64,000 nt of DNA from Auanema rhodensis. Lineage: Eukaryota; Nematoda; Chromadorea; Rhabditida; Rhabditidae. The stretch covers positions 3,224,001 to 3,288,000 of the forward strand of contig OZ059897.1 of the NCBI GenBank assembly GCA_964057225.1. Reading direction: 5' to 3'. Each line of letters starts with the position of its first letter. The stretch's first letter is position 1. Position numbers and translations under genes: made by a program. Positions 12,101 through 24,921 of the stretch are shown here, one piece after another. The notes beneath the pieces are model-generated. The model saw nothing but the letters and a program-made list of their open reading frames with translations, made no database searches and had not been told where the DNA came from.

Positions 12101-15100
12101 GCATTATTTTTCAAACGATCATAACTAATTTTTGTATAGAGCGTTTCTCAATGTAGTATAGTGCATTCGATGCGGATTTTTAAGCTGCGTTGATCTGTGT
12201 TATCAGATTTGAGTTAACTTAAAAATGCACCGAGATATCAACTGATATAGGTTCACACTTATATCCTCGATTTTCACCCTGAAGAAGTAGTTTTTTCGTT
12301 GAAAAACATTGTCCATCGTCTTCGTCATGAAAAAAGGAATCTAAAAACATCTACTTCTTGTGAAATTATTTAGAAATTTTTCGGGAAAATTTTTGTCAAA
12401 ATGTTTTTGGAAGCAATGTTGAGTGTACATGGGAACTCAACATACACTAATGCATTATTTTTCAAACGATCATAACTAATTTCTGTAAATAGCGTTTCTC
12501 AATGTAGTATAGTGCATTCGATGCGGATTTTTAAGCTGCGTCGATCTGTGTTATCAGATTTGAGTTAGCTTAAAAATGCACCGAGATATCAACTGATATA
12601 TGTTCACACTTATATCCTCGATTTTCACCCTGAAGAAATAGTTTTTTCGTTGAAAAACATTGTCCATCGTCTTTGCCTTGAAAAAAGGAATCTAAAAACA
12701 TCTACTTTTTGTGAAATTATTTGGAAATTTTTCGGGAAAATTTTTGTCAAAATGTTTTTGGAAGCAATGTTGAGTGTACATGGGAACTCAACATACACTA
12801 ATGCATTATTTTTCAAACGATCATAACTTATTTTTGTATAGAGCGTTTCTCAATGTAGTATAGTGCATTCGATGCGGATTTTTAAGCTGCGTCGATCTGT
12901 GTTATCAGATTTGAGTTAGCTTAAAAATGCACCGAGATATCAACTGATATATGTTCACACTTATATCCTCGACTTTCACCCTGAAGAAATGATTTTTTCG
13001 TTGAATAACATTGTCCATCGTCTTCGTTTTGGAAAAAGGAATCTAAAAACATCTACTTTTTGTGAAATTATTTAGAAATTTTTCGGGAAAATTTTTGTCA
13101 AAATGTTTTTGGAAGCAATGTTGAGTGTACATGGGAACTCAACATACACTAATGCATTATTTTTCAAACGATCATAACTTATTTTTGTATAGAGCGTTTC
13201 TCAATGTAGTATAGTGCATTCGATGCGGATTTTTAAGCTGCGTCGATCTGTGTTATCAGATTTGAGTTAGCTTAAAAATGCACCGAGATATCAACTGATA
13301 TATGTTCACACTTATATCCTCGATTTTCACCCTGAAGAAATGATTTTTTCGTTGAATAACATTGTCCATCGTCTCTGTCTTGAAAAAAGGAATCTAAAAA
13401 CATCTACTTTTTGTGAAATTATTTAGAAATTTTTCGGGAAAATTTTTGTCAAAATGTTTTTGGAAGCAATGTTGAGTGTACATGGGAACTCAACATACAC
13501 TAATGCATTATTTTTCAAACGATCATAACTAATTTTTGTATAGAGCGTTTCTCAATGTAGTATAGTGCATTCGATGCGGATTTTTAAGCTGCGTTGATCT
13601 GTGTTATCAGATTTGAGTTAACTTAAAAATGCACCGAGATATCAACTGATATAGGTTCACACTTATATCCTCGATTTTCACCCTGAAGAAGTAGTTTTTT
13701 CGTTGAAAAACATTGTCCATCGTCTTCGTCATGAAAAAAGGAATCTAAAAACATCTACTTTTTAAGAAATTATATAGAAATTTTTCGGGAAAATTTTTGT
13801 CAAAATGTTTTTGGAAGCAATGTTGAGTGTACATGGGAACTCAACATACACTAATGCATTATTTTTCAAACGATCATAACTTATTTTTGTATAGAGCGTT
13901 TCTCAATGTAGTATAGTGCATTCGATGCGGATTTTTAAGTTGCGTTGATCTGTGTTATCAGATTTGAGTTAGCTTAAAAATGCACCGAGATATCAACTGA
14001 TTTATGTTCACACTTATATCCTCGATTTTCACCCTGAAGAAATGATTTTTTCGTTGAATAACATTGTCCATCATCTTCGTCTTGAAAAAAGGAATCTAAA
14101 AACATCTACTTTTTGTGAAATTATTTAGAAATTTTTCGGGAAAATTTTTGTCAAAATGTTTTTGGAAGCAATGTTGAGTGTACATGGGAACTCAACATAC
14201 ACTAATGCATTATTTTTCAAACGATCATAACTTATTTTTGTATAGAGCGTTTCTCAATGTAGTATAGTGCATTCGATGCGGATTTTTAAGCTGCGTCGAT
14301 CTGTGTTATCAGATTTGAGTTAGCTTAAAAATGCACCGAGATATCAACTGATATATGTTCACACTTATATCCTCGACTTTCACCCTGAAGAAATGATTTT
14401 TTCGTTGAATAACATTGTCCATCGTCTTCGTCTTGAAAAAAGGAATCTAAAAACATCTACTTTTTGTGAAATTATTTAGAAATTTTTCGGGAAAATTTTT
14501 GTCAAAATGTTTTTGGAAGCAATGTTGAGTGTACATGGGAACTCAACATACACTAATGCATTATTTTTCAAACGATCATAACTTATTTTTGTATAGAGCG
14601 TTTCTCAATGTAGTATGGTGCATTCGATGCGGATTTTTGAGCTGCGTCGATCTGTGTTATCAGATTTGAGTTAGCTTAAAAATGCACCGAGATATCAACT
14701 GATATATGTTCACACTTATATCCTCGATTTTCACCCTGAAGAAATGATTTTTTCGTTGAATAACATTGTCCATCGTCTTCGTCTTGAAAAAAGGAATCTA
14801 AAAACATCTACTTTTTGTGAAATTATTTAGAAATTTTTCGGGAAAATTTTTGTCAAAATGTTTTTGGAAGCAATGTTGAGTGTACATGGGAACTCAACAT
14901 ACACTAATGCATTATTTTTCAAACAATCATAACTAATTTTTGTATAGAGCGTTTCTCAATGTAGTATAGTGCATTCGATGCGGATTTTTAAGCTGCGTTG
15001 ATCTGTGTTATCAGATTTGAGTTAACTTAAAAATGCACCGAGATATCAACTGATATAGGTTCACACTTATATCCTCGATTTTCACCCTGAAGAAGTAGTT

Positions 15101-15444
15101 TTTTCGTTGAAAAACATTGTCCATCGTCTTCGTCATGAAAAAAGGAATCTAAAAACATCTACTTTTTAAGAAATTATATAGAAATTTTTCGGGAAAATTT
15201 TTGTCAAAATGTTTTTGGAAGCAATGTTGAGTGTACATGGGAACTCAACATACACTAATGCATTATTTTTCAAACGATCATAACTTATTTTTGTATAGAG
15301 CGTTTCTCAATGTAGTATAGTGCATTCGATGCGGATTTTTAAGCTGCGTCGATCTGTGTTATCAGATTTGAGTTAGCTTAAAAATGCACCGAGATATCAA
15401 CTGATATATGTTCACACTTATATCCTCGATTTTCACCCTGAAGA

Positions 15445-16848
15445 AATGATTTTTTCGTTGAATAACATTGTCCATCGTCTTCGTCTTGAAAAAAGGAATC
15501 TAAAAACATCTACTTTTTGTGAAATTATTTAGAAATTTTTCGGGAAAATTTTTGTCAAAATGTTTTTGGAAGCAATGTTGAGTGTACATGGGAACTCAAC
15601 ATACACTAATGCATTATTTTTCAAACGATCATAACTAATTTTTGTAAATAGCGTTTCTCAAGGTAGTATAGTGCATTCGATGCGGATTTTTAAGCTGCGT
15701 CGATCTGTGTTATCAGATTTGAGTTAGCTTAAAAATGCACCGAGATATCGACTGATATATGTTCACACTTATATCCTCGATTTTCACCCTGAAGAAATGA
15801 TTTTTTGGTTGAAAAACATTGTCCATCGTCTTCGTCTTAAAAAAAGGAATCTAAAAACACCTACTTCTTGTGAAATTATTTAGAAATTTTTCGGGAAAAT
15901 TTTTGTCAAAATGTTTTTGGAAGCAATGTTGAGTGTACATGGGAACTCAACATACACTAATGCATTATTTTTCAAACGATCATAACTAATTTCTGTAAAT
16001 AGCGTTTCTCAATGTAGTATAGTGCATTAGATGCGGATTTTTAAGCTGCGTCGATCTGTGTTATCAGATTTGAGTTAGCTTAAAAATGCACCGAGATATC
16101 AACTGATATATGTTCACACTTATATCCTCGATTTTCACCCTGAAGAAATGATTTTTTCGTTGAATAACATTGTCCATCGTCTTCGTCTTGAAAAAAGGAA
16201 TCTAAAAACATCTACTTTTTGTGAAATTATTTAGAAATTTTTCGGGAAAATTTTTGTCAAAATGTTTTTGGAAGCAATGTTGAGTGTACATGGGAACTCA
16301 ACATACACTAATGCATTATTTTTCAAACGATCATAACTAATTTTTGTAAATAGCGTTTCTCAAGGTAGTATAGTGCATTCGATGCGGATTTTTAAGCTGC
16401 GTCGATCTGTGTTATCAGATTTGAGTTAGCTTAAAAATGCACCGAGATATCGACTGATATATGTTCACACTTATATCCTCGATTTTCACCCTGAAGAAAT
16501 GATTTTTTGGTTGAAAAACATTGTCCATCGTCTTCGTCTTAAAAAAAGGAATCTAAAAACACCTACTTCTTGTGAAATTATTTAGAAATTTTTCGGGAAA
16601 ATTTTTGTCAAAATGTTTTTGGAAGCAATGTTGAGTGTACATGGGAACTCAACATACACTAATGCATTATTTTTCAAACGATCATAACTAATTTCTGTAA
16701 ATAGCGTTTCTCAATGTAGTATAGTGCATTAGATGCGGATTTTTAAGCTGCGTCGATCTGTGTTATCAGATTTGAGTTAGCTTAAAAATGCACCGAGATA
16801 TCAACTGATATATGTTCACACTTATATCCTCGATTTTCACCCTGAAGA
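15445..16848 (+). repeat. T-E dimer tandem duplication inside D1 (2 x 702 bp)
   Basis: The monomers at 15445 and 16147 share the private change atatcgactg. Those at 15796 and 16498 share gcattagatg. A third E-like copy at 16849 also carries gcattagatg but has an S-type head (aatagt). D2 has only one T-E here (35101, 35452) and neither private change, so the duplication happened after D1 and D2 separated. Confidence 0.85.
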
Positions 16849-18603
16849 AATAGTTTTTTCGTTGAAAAACATTGTCCATCGTCTTCGTCTTAAAAAAAGG
16901 AATCTAAAAACACCTACTTCTTGTGAAATTATTTAGAAATTTTTCGGGAAAATTTTTGTCAAAATGTTTTTGGAAGCAATGTTGAGTGTACATGGGAACT
17001 CAACATACACTAATGCATTATTTTTCAAACGATCATAACTAATTTCTGTAAATAGCGTTTCTCAATGTAGTATAGTGCATTAGATGCGGATTTTTAAGCT
17101 GCGTCGATCTGTGTTATCAGATTTGAGTTAGCTTAAAAATGCACCGAGATATCAACTGATATATGTTCACACTTATATCCTCGATTTTCACCCTGAAGAA
17201 ATAGTTTTTTCGTTGAAAAACATTGTCCATCGTCTTTGCCTTGAAAAAAGGAATCTAAAAACATCTACTTTTTGTGAAATTATTTAGAAATTTTTCGGGA
17301 AAATTTTTGTCAAAATGTTTTTGGAAGCAATGTTGAGTGTACATGGGAACTCAACATACACTAATGCATTATTTTTCAAACGATCATAACTTATTTTTGT
17401 ATAGAGCGTTTCTCAATGTAGTATAGTGCATTCGATGCGGATTTTTAAGCTGCGTCGATCTGTGTTATCAGATTTGAGTTAGCTTAAAAATGCACCGAGA
17501 TATCAACTGATATATGTTCACACTTATATCCTCGACTTTCACCCTGAAGAAATGATTTTTTCGTTGAATAACATTGTCCATCGTCTTCGTTTTGGAAAAA
17601 GGAATCTAAAAACATCTACTTTTTGTGAAATTATTTAGAAATTTTTCGGGAAAATTTTTGTCAAAATGTTTTTGGAAGCAATGTTGAGTGTACATGGGAA
17701 CTCAACATACACTAATGCATTATTTTTCAAACGATCATAACTTATTTTTGTATAGAGCGTTTCTCAATGTAGTATAGTGCATTCGATGCGGATTTTTAAG
17801 CTGCGTCGATCTGTGTTATCAGATTTGAGTTAGCTTAAAAATGCACCGAAATATCAACTGATATATGTTCACACTTATATCCTCGATTTTCACCCTGAAG
17901 AAATGATTTTTTCGTTGAATAACATTGTCCATCGTCTCTGTCTTGAAAAAAGGAATCTAAAAACATCTACTTTTTGTGAAATTATTTAGAAATTTTTCGG
18001 GAAAATTTTTGTCAAAATGTTTTTGGAAGCAATGTTGAGTGTACATGGGAACTCAACATACACTAATGCATTATTTTTCAAACGATCATAACTAATTTTT
18101 GTATAGAGCGTTTCTCAATGAAGTATAGTGCATTCGATGCGGATTTTTAAGCTGCGTTGATCTGTGTTATCAGATTTGAGTTAACTTAAAAATGCACCGA
18201 GATATCAACTGATATAGGTTCACACTTATATCCTCGATTTTCACCCTGAAGAAGTAGTTTTTTCGTTGAAAAACATTGTCCATCGTCTTCGTCATGAAAA
18301 AAGGAATCTAAAAACATCTACTTTTTAAGAAATTATATAGAAATTTTTCGGGAAAATTTTTGTCAAAATGTTTTTGGAAGCAATGTTGAGTGTACATGGG
18401 AACTCAACATACACTAATGCATTATTTTTCAAACGATCATAACTTATTTTTGTATAGAGCGTTTCTCAATGTAGTATAGTGCGTTCGATGCGGATTTTTA
18501 AGCTGCGTCGATCTGTGTTATCAGATTTGAGTTAGCTTAAAAATGCACCGAGATATCAACTGATATATGTTCACACTTATATCCTCGATTTTCACCCTGA
18601 AGA

Positions 18604-19656
18604 AATGATTTTTTCGTTGAATAACATTGTCCATCGTCTTCGTCTTGAAAAAAGGAATCTAAAAACATCTACTTTTTGTGAAATTATTTAGAAATTTTTC
18701 GGGAAAATTTTTGTCAAAATGTTTTTGGAAGCAATGTTGAGTGTACATGGGAACTCAACATACACTAATGCATTATTTTTCGAACGATCATAACTAATTT
18801 TTGTAAATAGCGTTTCTCAAGGTAGTATAGTGCATTCGATGCGGATTTTTAAGCTGCGTCGATCTGTGTTATCAGATTTGAGTTAGCTTAAAAATGCACC
18901 GAGATATCAACTGATATAGGTTCACACTTATATCCTCGATTTTCAAACTGAAGAATTGATTTTTTTGTTGAATAACATTGTCCATCGTCTTCGTCTTGAA
19001 AAAAGGAATCTAAAAACATCTACTTTTTGTGAAATTATCTAGAAATTTTTCGGGAAAATTTTTGTCAAAATGTTTTTGGAAGCAATGTTGAGTGTACATG
19101 GGAACTCAACATACACTAATGCATTATTTTTCAAACGATCATAACTATTTTCTGTAAATAGCGTTTCTCAATGTAGTATAGTGCATTCGATGCGGATTTT
19201 TAAGTTGCGTTGATCTGTGTTATCAGATTTGAGTTAGCTTAAAAATGCACCGAGATATCAACTGATATATGTTCACACTTATATCCTCGATTTTCAAACT
19301 GAAGAATTGATTTTTTTGTTGAATAACATTGTCCATCGTCTTCGTCTTGAAAAAAGGAATCTAAAAACATCTACTTTTTGTGAAATTATCTAGAAATTTT
19401 TCGGGAAAATTTTTGTCAAAATGTTTTTGGAAGCAATGTTGAGTGTACATGGGAACTCAACATACACTAATGCATTATTTTTCAAACGATCATAACTATT
19501 TTCTGTAAATAGCGTTTCTCAATGTAGTATAGTGCATTCGATGCGGATTTTTAAGTTGCGTTGATCTGTGTTATCAGATTTGAGTTAGCTTAAAAATGCA
19601 CCGAGATATCAACTGATATATGTTCACACTTATATCCTCGATTTTCACCCTGAAGA
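18604..19656 (+). repeat. T-U-U segment of D1
   Basis: T at 18604 carries ttcgaacg and ends with tagg and tcaaactg. It is followed by two U copies at 18955 and 19306 (head aattg, seven T before gttg, tatctag, ctattttctg, gttgcgttg). U monomers occur only in three zones of the window, near 1405-2808, 18955-19656 and 37207-38610, and therefore mark the macro-repeat. Confidence 0.85.
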
Positions 19657-22464
19657 AATGATTTTTTCGTTGAATAACATTGTCCATCGTCTTTGTCTTG
19701 AAAAAAGGAATCTAAAAACATCTACTTTTTGTGAAATTATTTAGAAATTTTTCGGGAAAATTTTTGTCAAAATGTTTTTGGAAGCAATGTTGAGTGTACA
19801 TGGGAACTCAACATACACTAATGCATTATTTTTCAAACGATCATAACTAATTTCTGTAAATAGCGTTTCTCAATGTAGTATAGTGCATTCGATGCGGATT
19901 TTTAAGCTGCGTCGATCTGTGTTATCAGATTTGAGTTAGCTTAAAAATGCACCGAGATATCAACTGATATATGTTCACACTTATATCCTCGATTTTCACC
20001 CTGAAGAAATAGTTTTTTCGTTGAAAAACATTGTCCATCGTCTTTGCCTTGAAAAAAGGAATCTAAAAACATCTACTTTTTGTGAAATTATTTAGAAATT
20101 TTTCGGGAAAATTTTTGTCAAAATGTTTTTGGAAGCAATGTTGAGTGTACATGGGAACTCAACATACACTAATGCATTATTTTTCAAACGATCATAACTT
20201 ATTTTTGTATAGAGCGTTTCTCAATGTAGTATAGTGCATTCGATGCGGATTTTTAAGCTGCGTCGATCTGTGTTATCAGATTTGAGTTAGCTTAAAAATG
20301 CACCGAGATATCAACTGATATATGTTCACACTTATATCCTCGATTTTCACCCTGAAGAAATGATTTTTTCGTTGAATAACATTGTCCATCGTCTTCGTCT
20401 TGAAAAAAGGAATCTAAAAACATCTACTTTTTGTGAAATTATTTAGAAATTTTTCGGGAAAATTTTTGTCAAAATGTTTTTGGAAGCAATGTTGAGTGTA
20501 CATGGGAACTCAACATACACTAATGCATTATTTTTCAAACGATCATAACTTATTTTTGTATAGAGCGTTTCTCAATGTAGTATAGTGCATTCGATGCGGA
20601 TTTTTAAGCTGCGTCGATCTGTGTTATCCGATTTGAGTTAGCTTAAAAATGCACCGAGATATCAACTGATATATGTTCACACTTATATCCTCGATTTTCA
20701 ACCTGAAGAAATGATTTTTTCGTTGAATAACATTGTCCATCGTCTTCGTCTTGAAAAAAGGAATCTAAAAACATCTACTTTTTGTGAAATTATTTAGAAA
20801 TTTTTCGGGAAAATTTTTGTCAAAATGTTTTTGGAAGCAATGTTGAGTGTACATGGGAACTCAACATACACTAATGCATTATTTTTCAAACGATCATAAC
20901 TAATTTTTGTATAGAGCGTTTCTCAATGTAGTATAGTGCATTCGATGCGGATTTTTAAGCTGCGTTGATCTGTGTTATCAGATTTGAGTTAACTTAAAAA
21001 TGCACCGAGATATCAACTGATATAGGTTCACACTTATATCCTCGATTTTCACCCTGAAGAAGTAGTTTTTTCGTTGAAAAACATTGTCCATCGTCTTCGT
21101 CATGAAAAAAGGAATCTAAAAACATCTACTTTTTAAGAAATTATATAGAAATTTTTCGGGAAAATTTTTGTCAAAATGTTTTTGGAAGCAATGTTGAGTG
21201 TACATGGGAACTCAACATACACTAATGCATTATTTTTCAAACGATCATAACTTATTTTTGTATAGAGCGTTTCTCAATGTAGTATAGTGCATTCGATGCG
21301 GATTTTTAAGCTGCGTCGATCTGTGTTATCCGATTTGAGTTAGCTTAAAAATGCACCGAGATATCAACTGATATATGTTCACACTTATATCCTCGATTTT
21401 CACCCTGAAGAAATGATTTTTTCGTTGAATAACATTGTCCATCGTCTTCGTCTTGAAAAAAGGAATCTAAAAACATCTACTTTTTGTGAAATTATTTAGA
21501 AATTTTTCGGGAAAATTTTTGTCAAAATGTTTTTGGAAGCAATGTTGAGTGTACATGGGAACTCAACATACACTAATGCATTATTTTTCAAACGATCATA
21601 ACTAATTTTTGTATAGAGCGTTTCTCAATGTAGTATAGTGCATTCGATGCGGATTTTTAAGCTGCGTTGATCTGTGTTATCAGATTTGAGTTAACTTAAA
21701 AATGCACCGAGATATCAACTGATATAGGTTCACACTTATATCCTCGATTTTCACCCTGAAGAAGTAGTTTTTTCGTTGAAAAACATTGTCCATCGTCTTC
21801 GTCATGAAAAAAGGAATCTAAAACCATCTACTTTTTAAGAAATTATATAGAAATTTTTCGGGAAAATTTTTGTCAAAATGTTTTTGGAAGCAATGTTGAG
21901 TGTACATGGGAACTCAACATACACTAATGCATTATTTTTCAAACGATCATAACTTATTTTTGTATAGAGCGTTTCTCAATGTAGTATAGTGCATTCGATG
22001 CGGATTTTTAAGCTGCGTCGATCTGTGTTATCAGATTTGAGTTAGCTTAAAAATGCACCGAGATATCAACTGATATATGTTCACACTTATATCCTCGATT
22101 TTCACCCTGAAGAAATAGTTTTTTCGTTGAAAAACATTGTCCATCGTCTTTGCCTTGAAAAAAGGAATCTAAAAACATCTACTTTTTGTGAAATTATTTA
22201 GAAATTTTTCGGGAAAATTTTTGTCAAAATGTTTTTGGAAGCAATGTTGAGTGTACATGGGAACTCAACATACACTAATGCATTATTTTTCAAACGATCA
22301 TAACTTATTTTTGTATAGAGCGTTTCTCAATGTAGTATAGTGCATTCGATGCGGATTTTTAAGCTGCGTCGATCTGTGTTATCAGATTTGAGTTAGCTTA
22401 AAAATGCACCGAGATATCAACTGATATATGTTCACACTTATATCCTCGATTTTCACCCTGAAGA

Positions 22465-24219
22465 AATGATTTTTTCGTTGAATAACATTGTCCATCGTCT
22501 TCGTCTTGAAAAAAGGAATCTAAAAACATCTACTTTTTGTGAAATTATTTAGAAATTTTTCGGGAAAATTTTTGTCAAAATGTTTTTGGAAGCAATGTTG
22601 AGTGTACATGGGAACTCAACATACACTAATGCATTATTTTTCAAACGATCATAACTTATTTTTGTATAGAGCGTTTCTCAATGTAGTATAGTGCATTCGA
22701 TGCGGATTTTTAAGCTGCGTCGATCTGTGTTATCCGATTTGAGTTAGCTTAAAAATGCACCGAGATATCAACTGATATATGTTCACACTTATATCCTCGA
22801 TTTTCACCCTGAAGAAATGATTTTTTCGTTGAATAACATTGTCCATCGTCTTCGTCTTGAAAAAAGGAATCTAAAAACATCTACTTTTTGTGAAATTATT
22901 TAGAAATTTTTCGGGAAAATTTTTGTCAAAATGTTTTTGGAAGCAATGTTGAGTGTACATGGGAACTCAACATACACTAATGCATTATTTTTCAAACGAT
23001 CATAACTAATTTTTGTATAGAGCGTTTCTCAATGTAGTATAGTGCACTCGATGCGGATTTTTAAGCTGCGTTGATCTGTGTTATCAGATTTGAGTTAACT
23101 TAAAAATGCACCGAGATATCAACTGATATAGGTTCACACTTATATCCTCGATTTTCACCCTGAAGAAGTAGTTTTTTCGTTGAAAAACATTGTCCATCGT
23201 CTTTGTAATGAAAAAAGGAATCTAAAAACATCTACTTTTTAAGAAATTATATAGAAATTTTTCGGGAAAATTTTTGTCAAAATGTTTTTGGAAGCAATGT
23301 TGAGTGTACATGGGAACTCAACATACACTAATGCATTATTTTTCAAACGATCATAACTTATTTTTGTATAGAGCGTTTCTCAATGTAGTATAGTGCATTC
23401 GATGCGGATTTTTAAGCTGCGTCGATCTGTGTTATCAGATTTGAGTTAGCTTAAAAATGCACCGAGATATCAACTGATATATGTTCACACTTATATCCTC
23501 GATTTTCACCCTGAAGAAATAGTTTTTTCGTTGAAAAACATTGTCCATCGTCTTTGCCTTGAAAAAAGGAATCTAAAAACATCTACTTTTTGTGAAATTA
23601 TTTAGAAATTTTTCGGGAAAATTTTTGTCAAAATGTTTTTGGAAGCAATGTTGAGTGTACATGGGAACTCAACATACACTAATGCATTATTTTTCAAACG
23701 ATCATAACTTATTTTTGTATAGAGCGTTTCTCAATGTAGTATAGTGCATTCGATGCGGATTTTTAAGCTGCGTCGATCTGTGTTATCAGATTTGAGTTAG
23801 CTTAAAAATGCACCGAAATATCAACTGATATATGTTCACACTTATATCCTCGATTTTCACCCTGAAGAAATGATTTTTTCGTTGAATAACATTGTCCATC
23901 GTCTTCGTCTTGAAAAAAGGAATCTAAAAACATCTACTTTTTGTGAAATTATTTAGAAATTTTTCGGGAAAATTTTTGTCAAAATGTTTTTGGAAGCAAT
24001 GTTGAGTGTACATGGGAACTCAACATACACTAATGCATTATTTTTCAAACGATCATAACTTATTTTTGTATAGAGCGTTTCTCAATGTAGTATAGTGCAT
24101 TCGATGCGGATTTTTAAGCTGCGTCGATCTGTGTTATCCGATTTGAGTTAGCTTAAAAATGCACCGAGATATCAACTGATATATGTTCACACTTATATCC
24201 TCGATTTTCACCCTGAAGA
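22465..24219 (+). repeat. Seven-monomer tandem duplication, copy 1 (unambiguous part)
   Basis: The order is P, Q with gcactcgatg, R with tttgtaatg, S with gaaatatc, P. The same five monomers with the same three private changes reappear 2457 bp (7 x 351) later at 24922-26676. The preceding R tail and S (21763, 22114) also correspond to 24220 and 24571. Confidence 0.88.
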
Positions 24220-24570
24220 AATGATTTTTTCGTTGAATAACATTGTCCATCGTCTTCGTCTTGAAAAAAGGAATCTAAAAACATCTACTTTTTGTGAAAT
24301 TATATAGAAATTTTTCGGGAAAATTTTTGTCAAAATGTTTTTGGAAGCAATGTTGAGTGTACATGGGAACTCAACATACACTAATGCATTATTTTTCAAA
24401 CGATCATAACTTATTTTTGTATAGAGCGTTTCTCAATGTAGTATAGTGCATTCGATGCGGATTTTTAAGCTGCGTCGATCTGTGTTATCAGATTTGAGTT
24501 AGCTTAAAAATGCACCGAGATATCAACTGATATATGTTCACACTTATATCCTCGATTTTCACCCTGAAGA
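24220..24570 (+). repeat. Q/R chimeric monomer at a duplication junction
   Basis: The head is Q-like (aatgat, cgtcttg, gtg at offsets 75-77). From offset 85 on it is R-like (atatag, cttatttttgtatag, gctgcgtcg, no ttaac). The switch lies between about 24295 and 24304. It follows a P monomer, as a Q should, and precedes an S, as an R should. It sits exactly 7 monomers after the R at 21763, which is where an unequal crossover creating the adjacent 2457-bp tandem duplication would leave its junction. Confidence 0.85.
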
Positions 24571-24921
24571 AATAGTTTTTTCGTTGAAAAACATTGTCCA
24601 TCGTCTTTGCCTTGAAAAAAGGAATCTAAAAACATCTACTTTTTGTGAAATTATTTAGAAATTTTTCGGGAAAATTTTTGTCAAAATGTTTTTGGAAGCA
24701 ATGTTGAGTGTACATGGGAACTCAACATACACTAATGCATTATTTTTCAAACGATCATAACTTATTTTTGTATAGAGCGTTTCTCAATGTAGTATAGTGC
24801 ATTCGATGCGGATTTTTAAGCTGCGTCGATCTGTGTTATCAGATTTGAGTTAGCTTAAAAATGCACCGAGATATCAACTGATATATGTTCACACTTATAT
24901 CCTCGATTTTCACCCTGAAGA

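Larger units (their letters stand above)
9127..22815 (+). repeat. Macro-repeat block D1 (39 monomers)
   Basis: The order is S (private ggcaact at 9178), Q, R-like, a ttgga copy (10180), S, X, Y, R, 11935 (head aactg, catcatcttcg), 12286 (R head, cttcttgtg), S, X, Y, R, 14041, 14392 (tttttgagctg), 14743 (caaacaatc), R, T, E, T, E, E-like, S, X, 17902 Y (caatgaag), 18253 R (gcgttcg), 18604 T (ttcgaacg), U, U, V, S, P (tcaacctg), Q, R/P, Q, R (aaccatc), S, P. The same order and the same private variants recur 56 monomers (19,656 bp) later in D2, which is why this is treated as one block. Confidence 0.85.
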
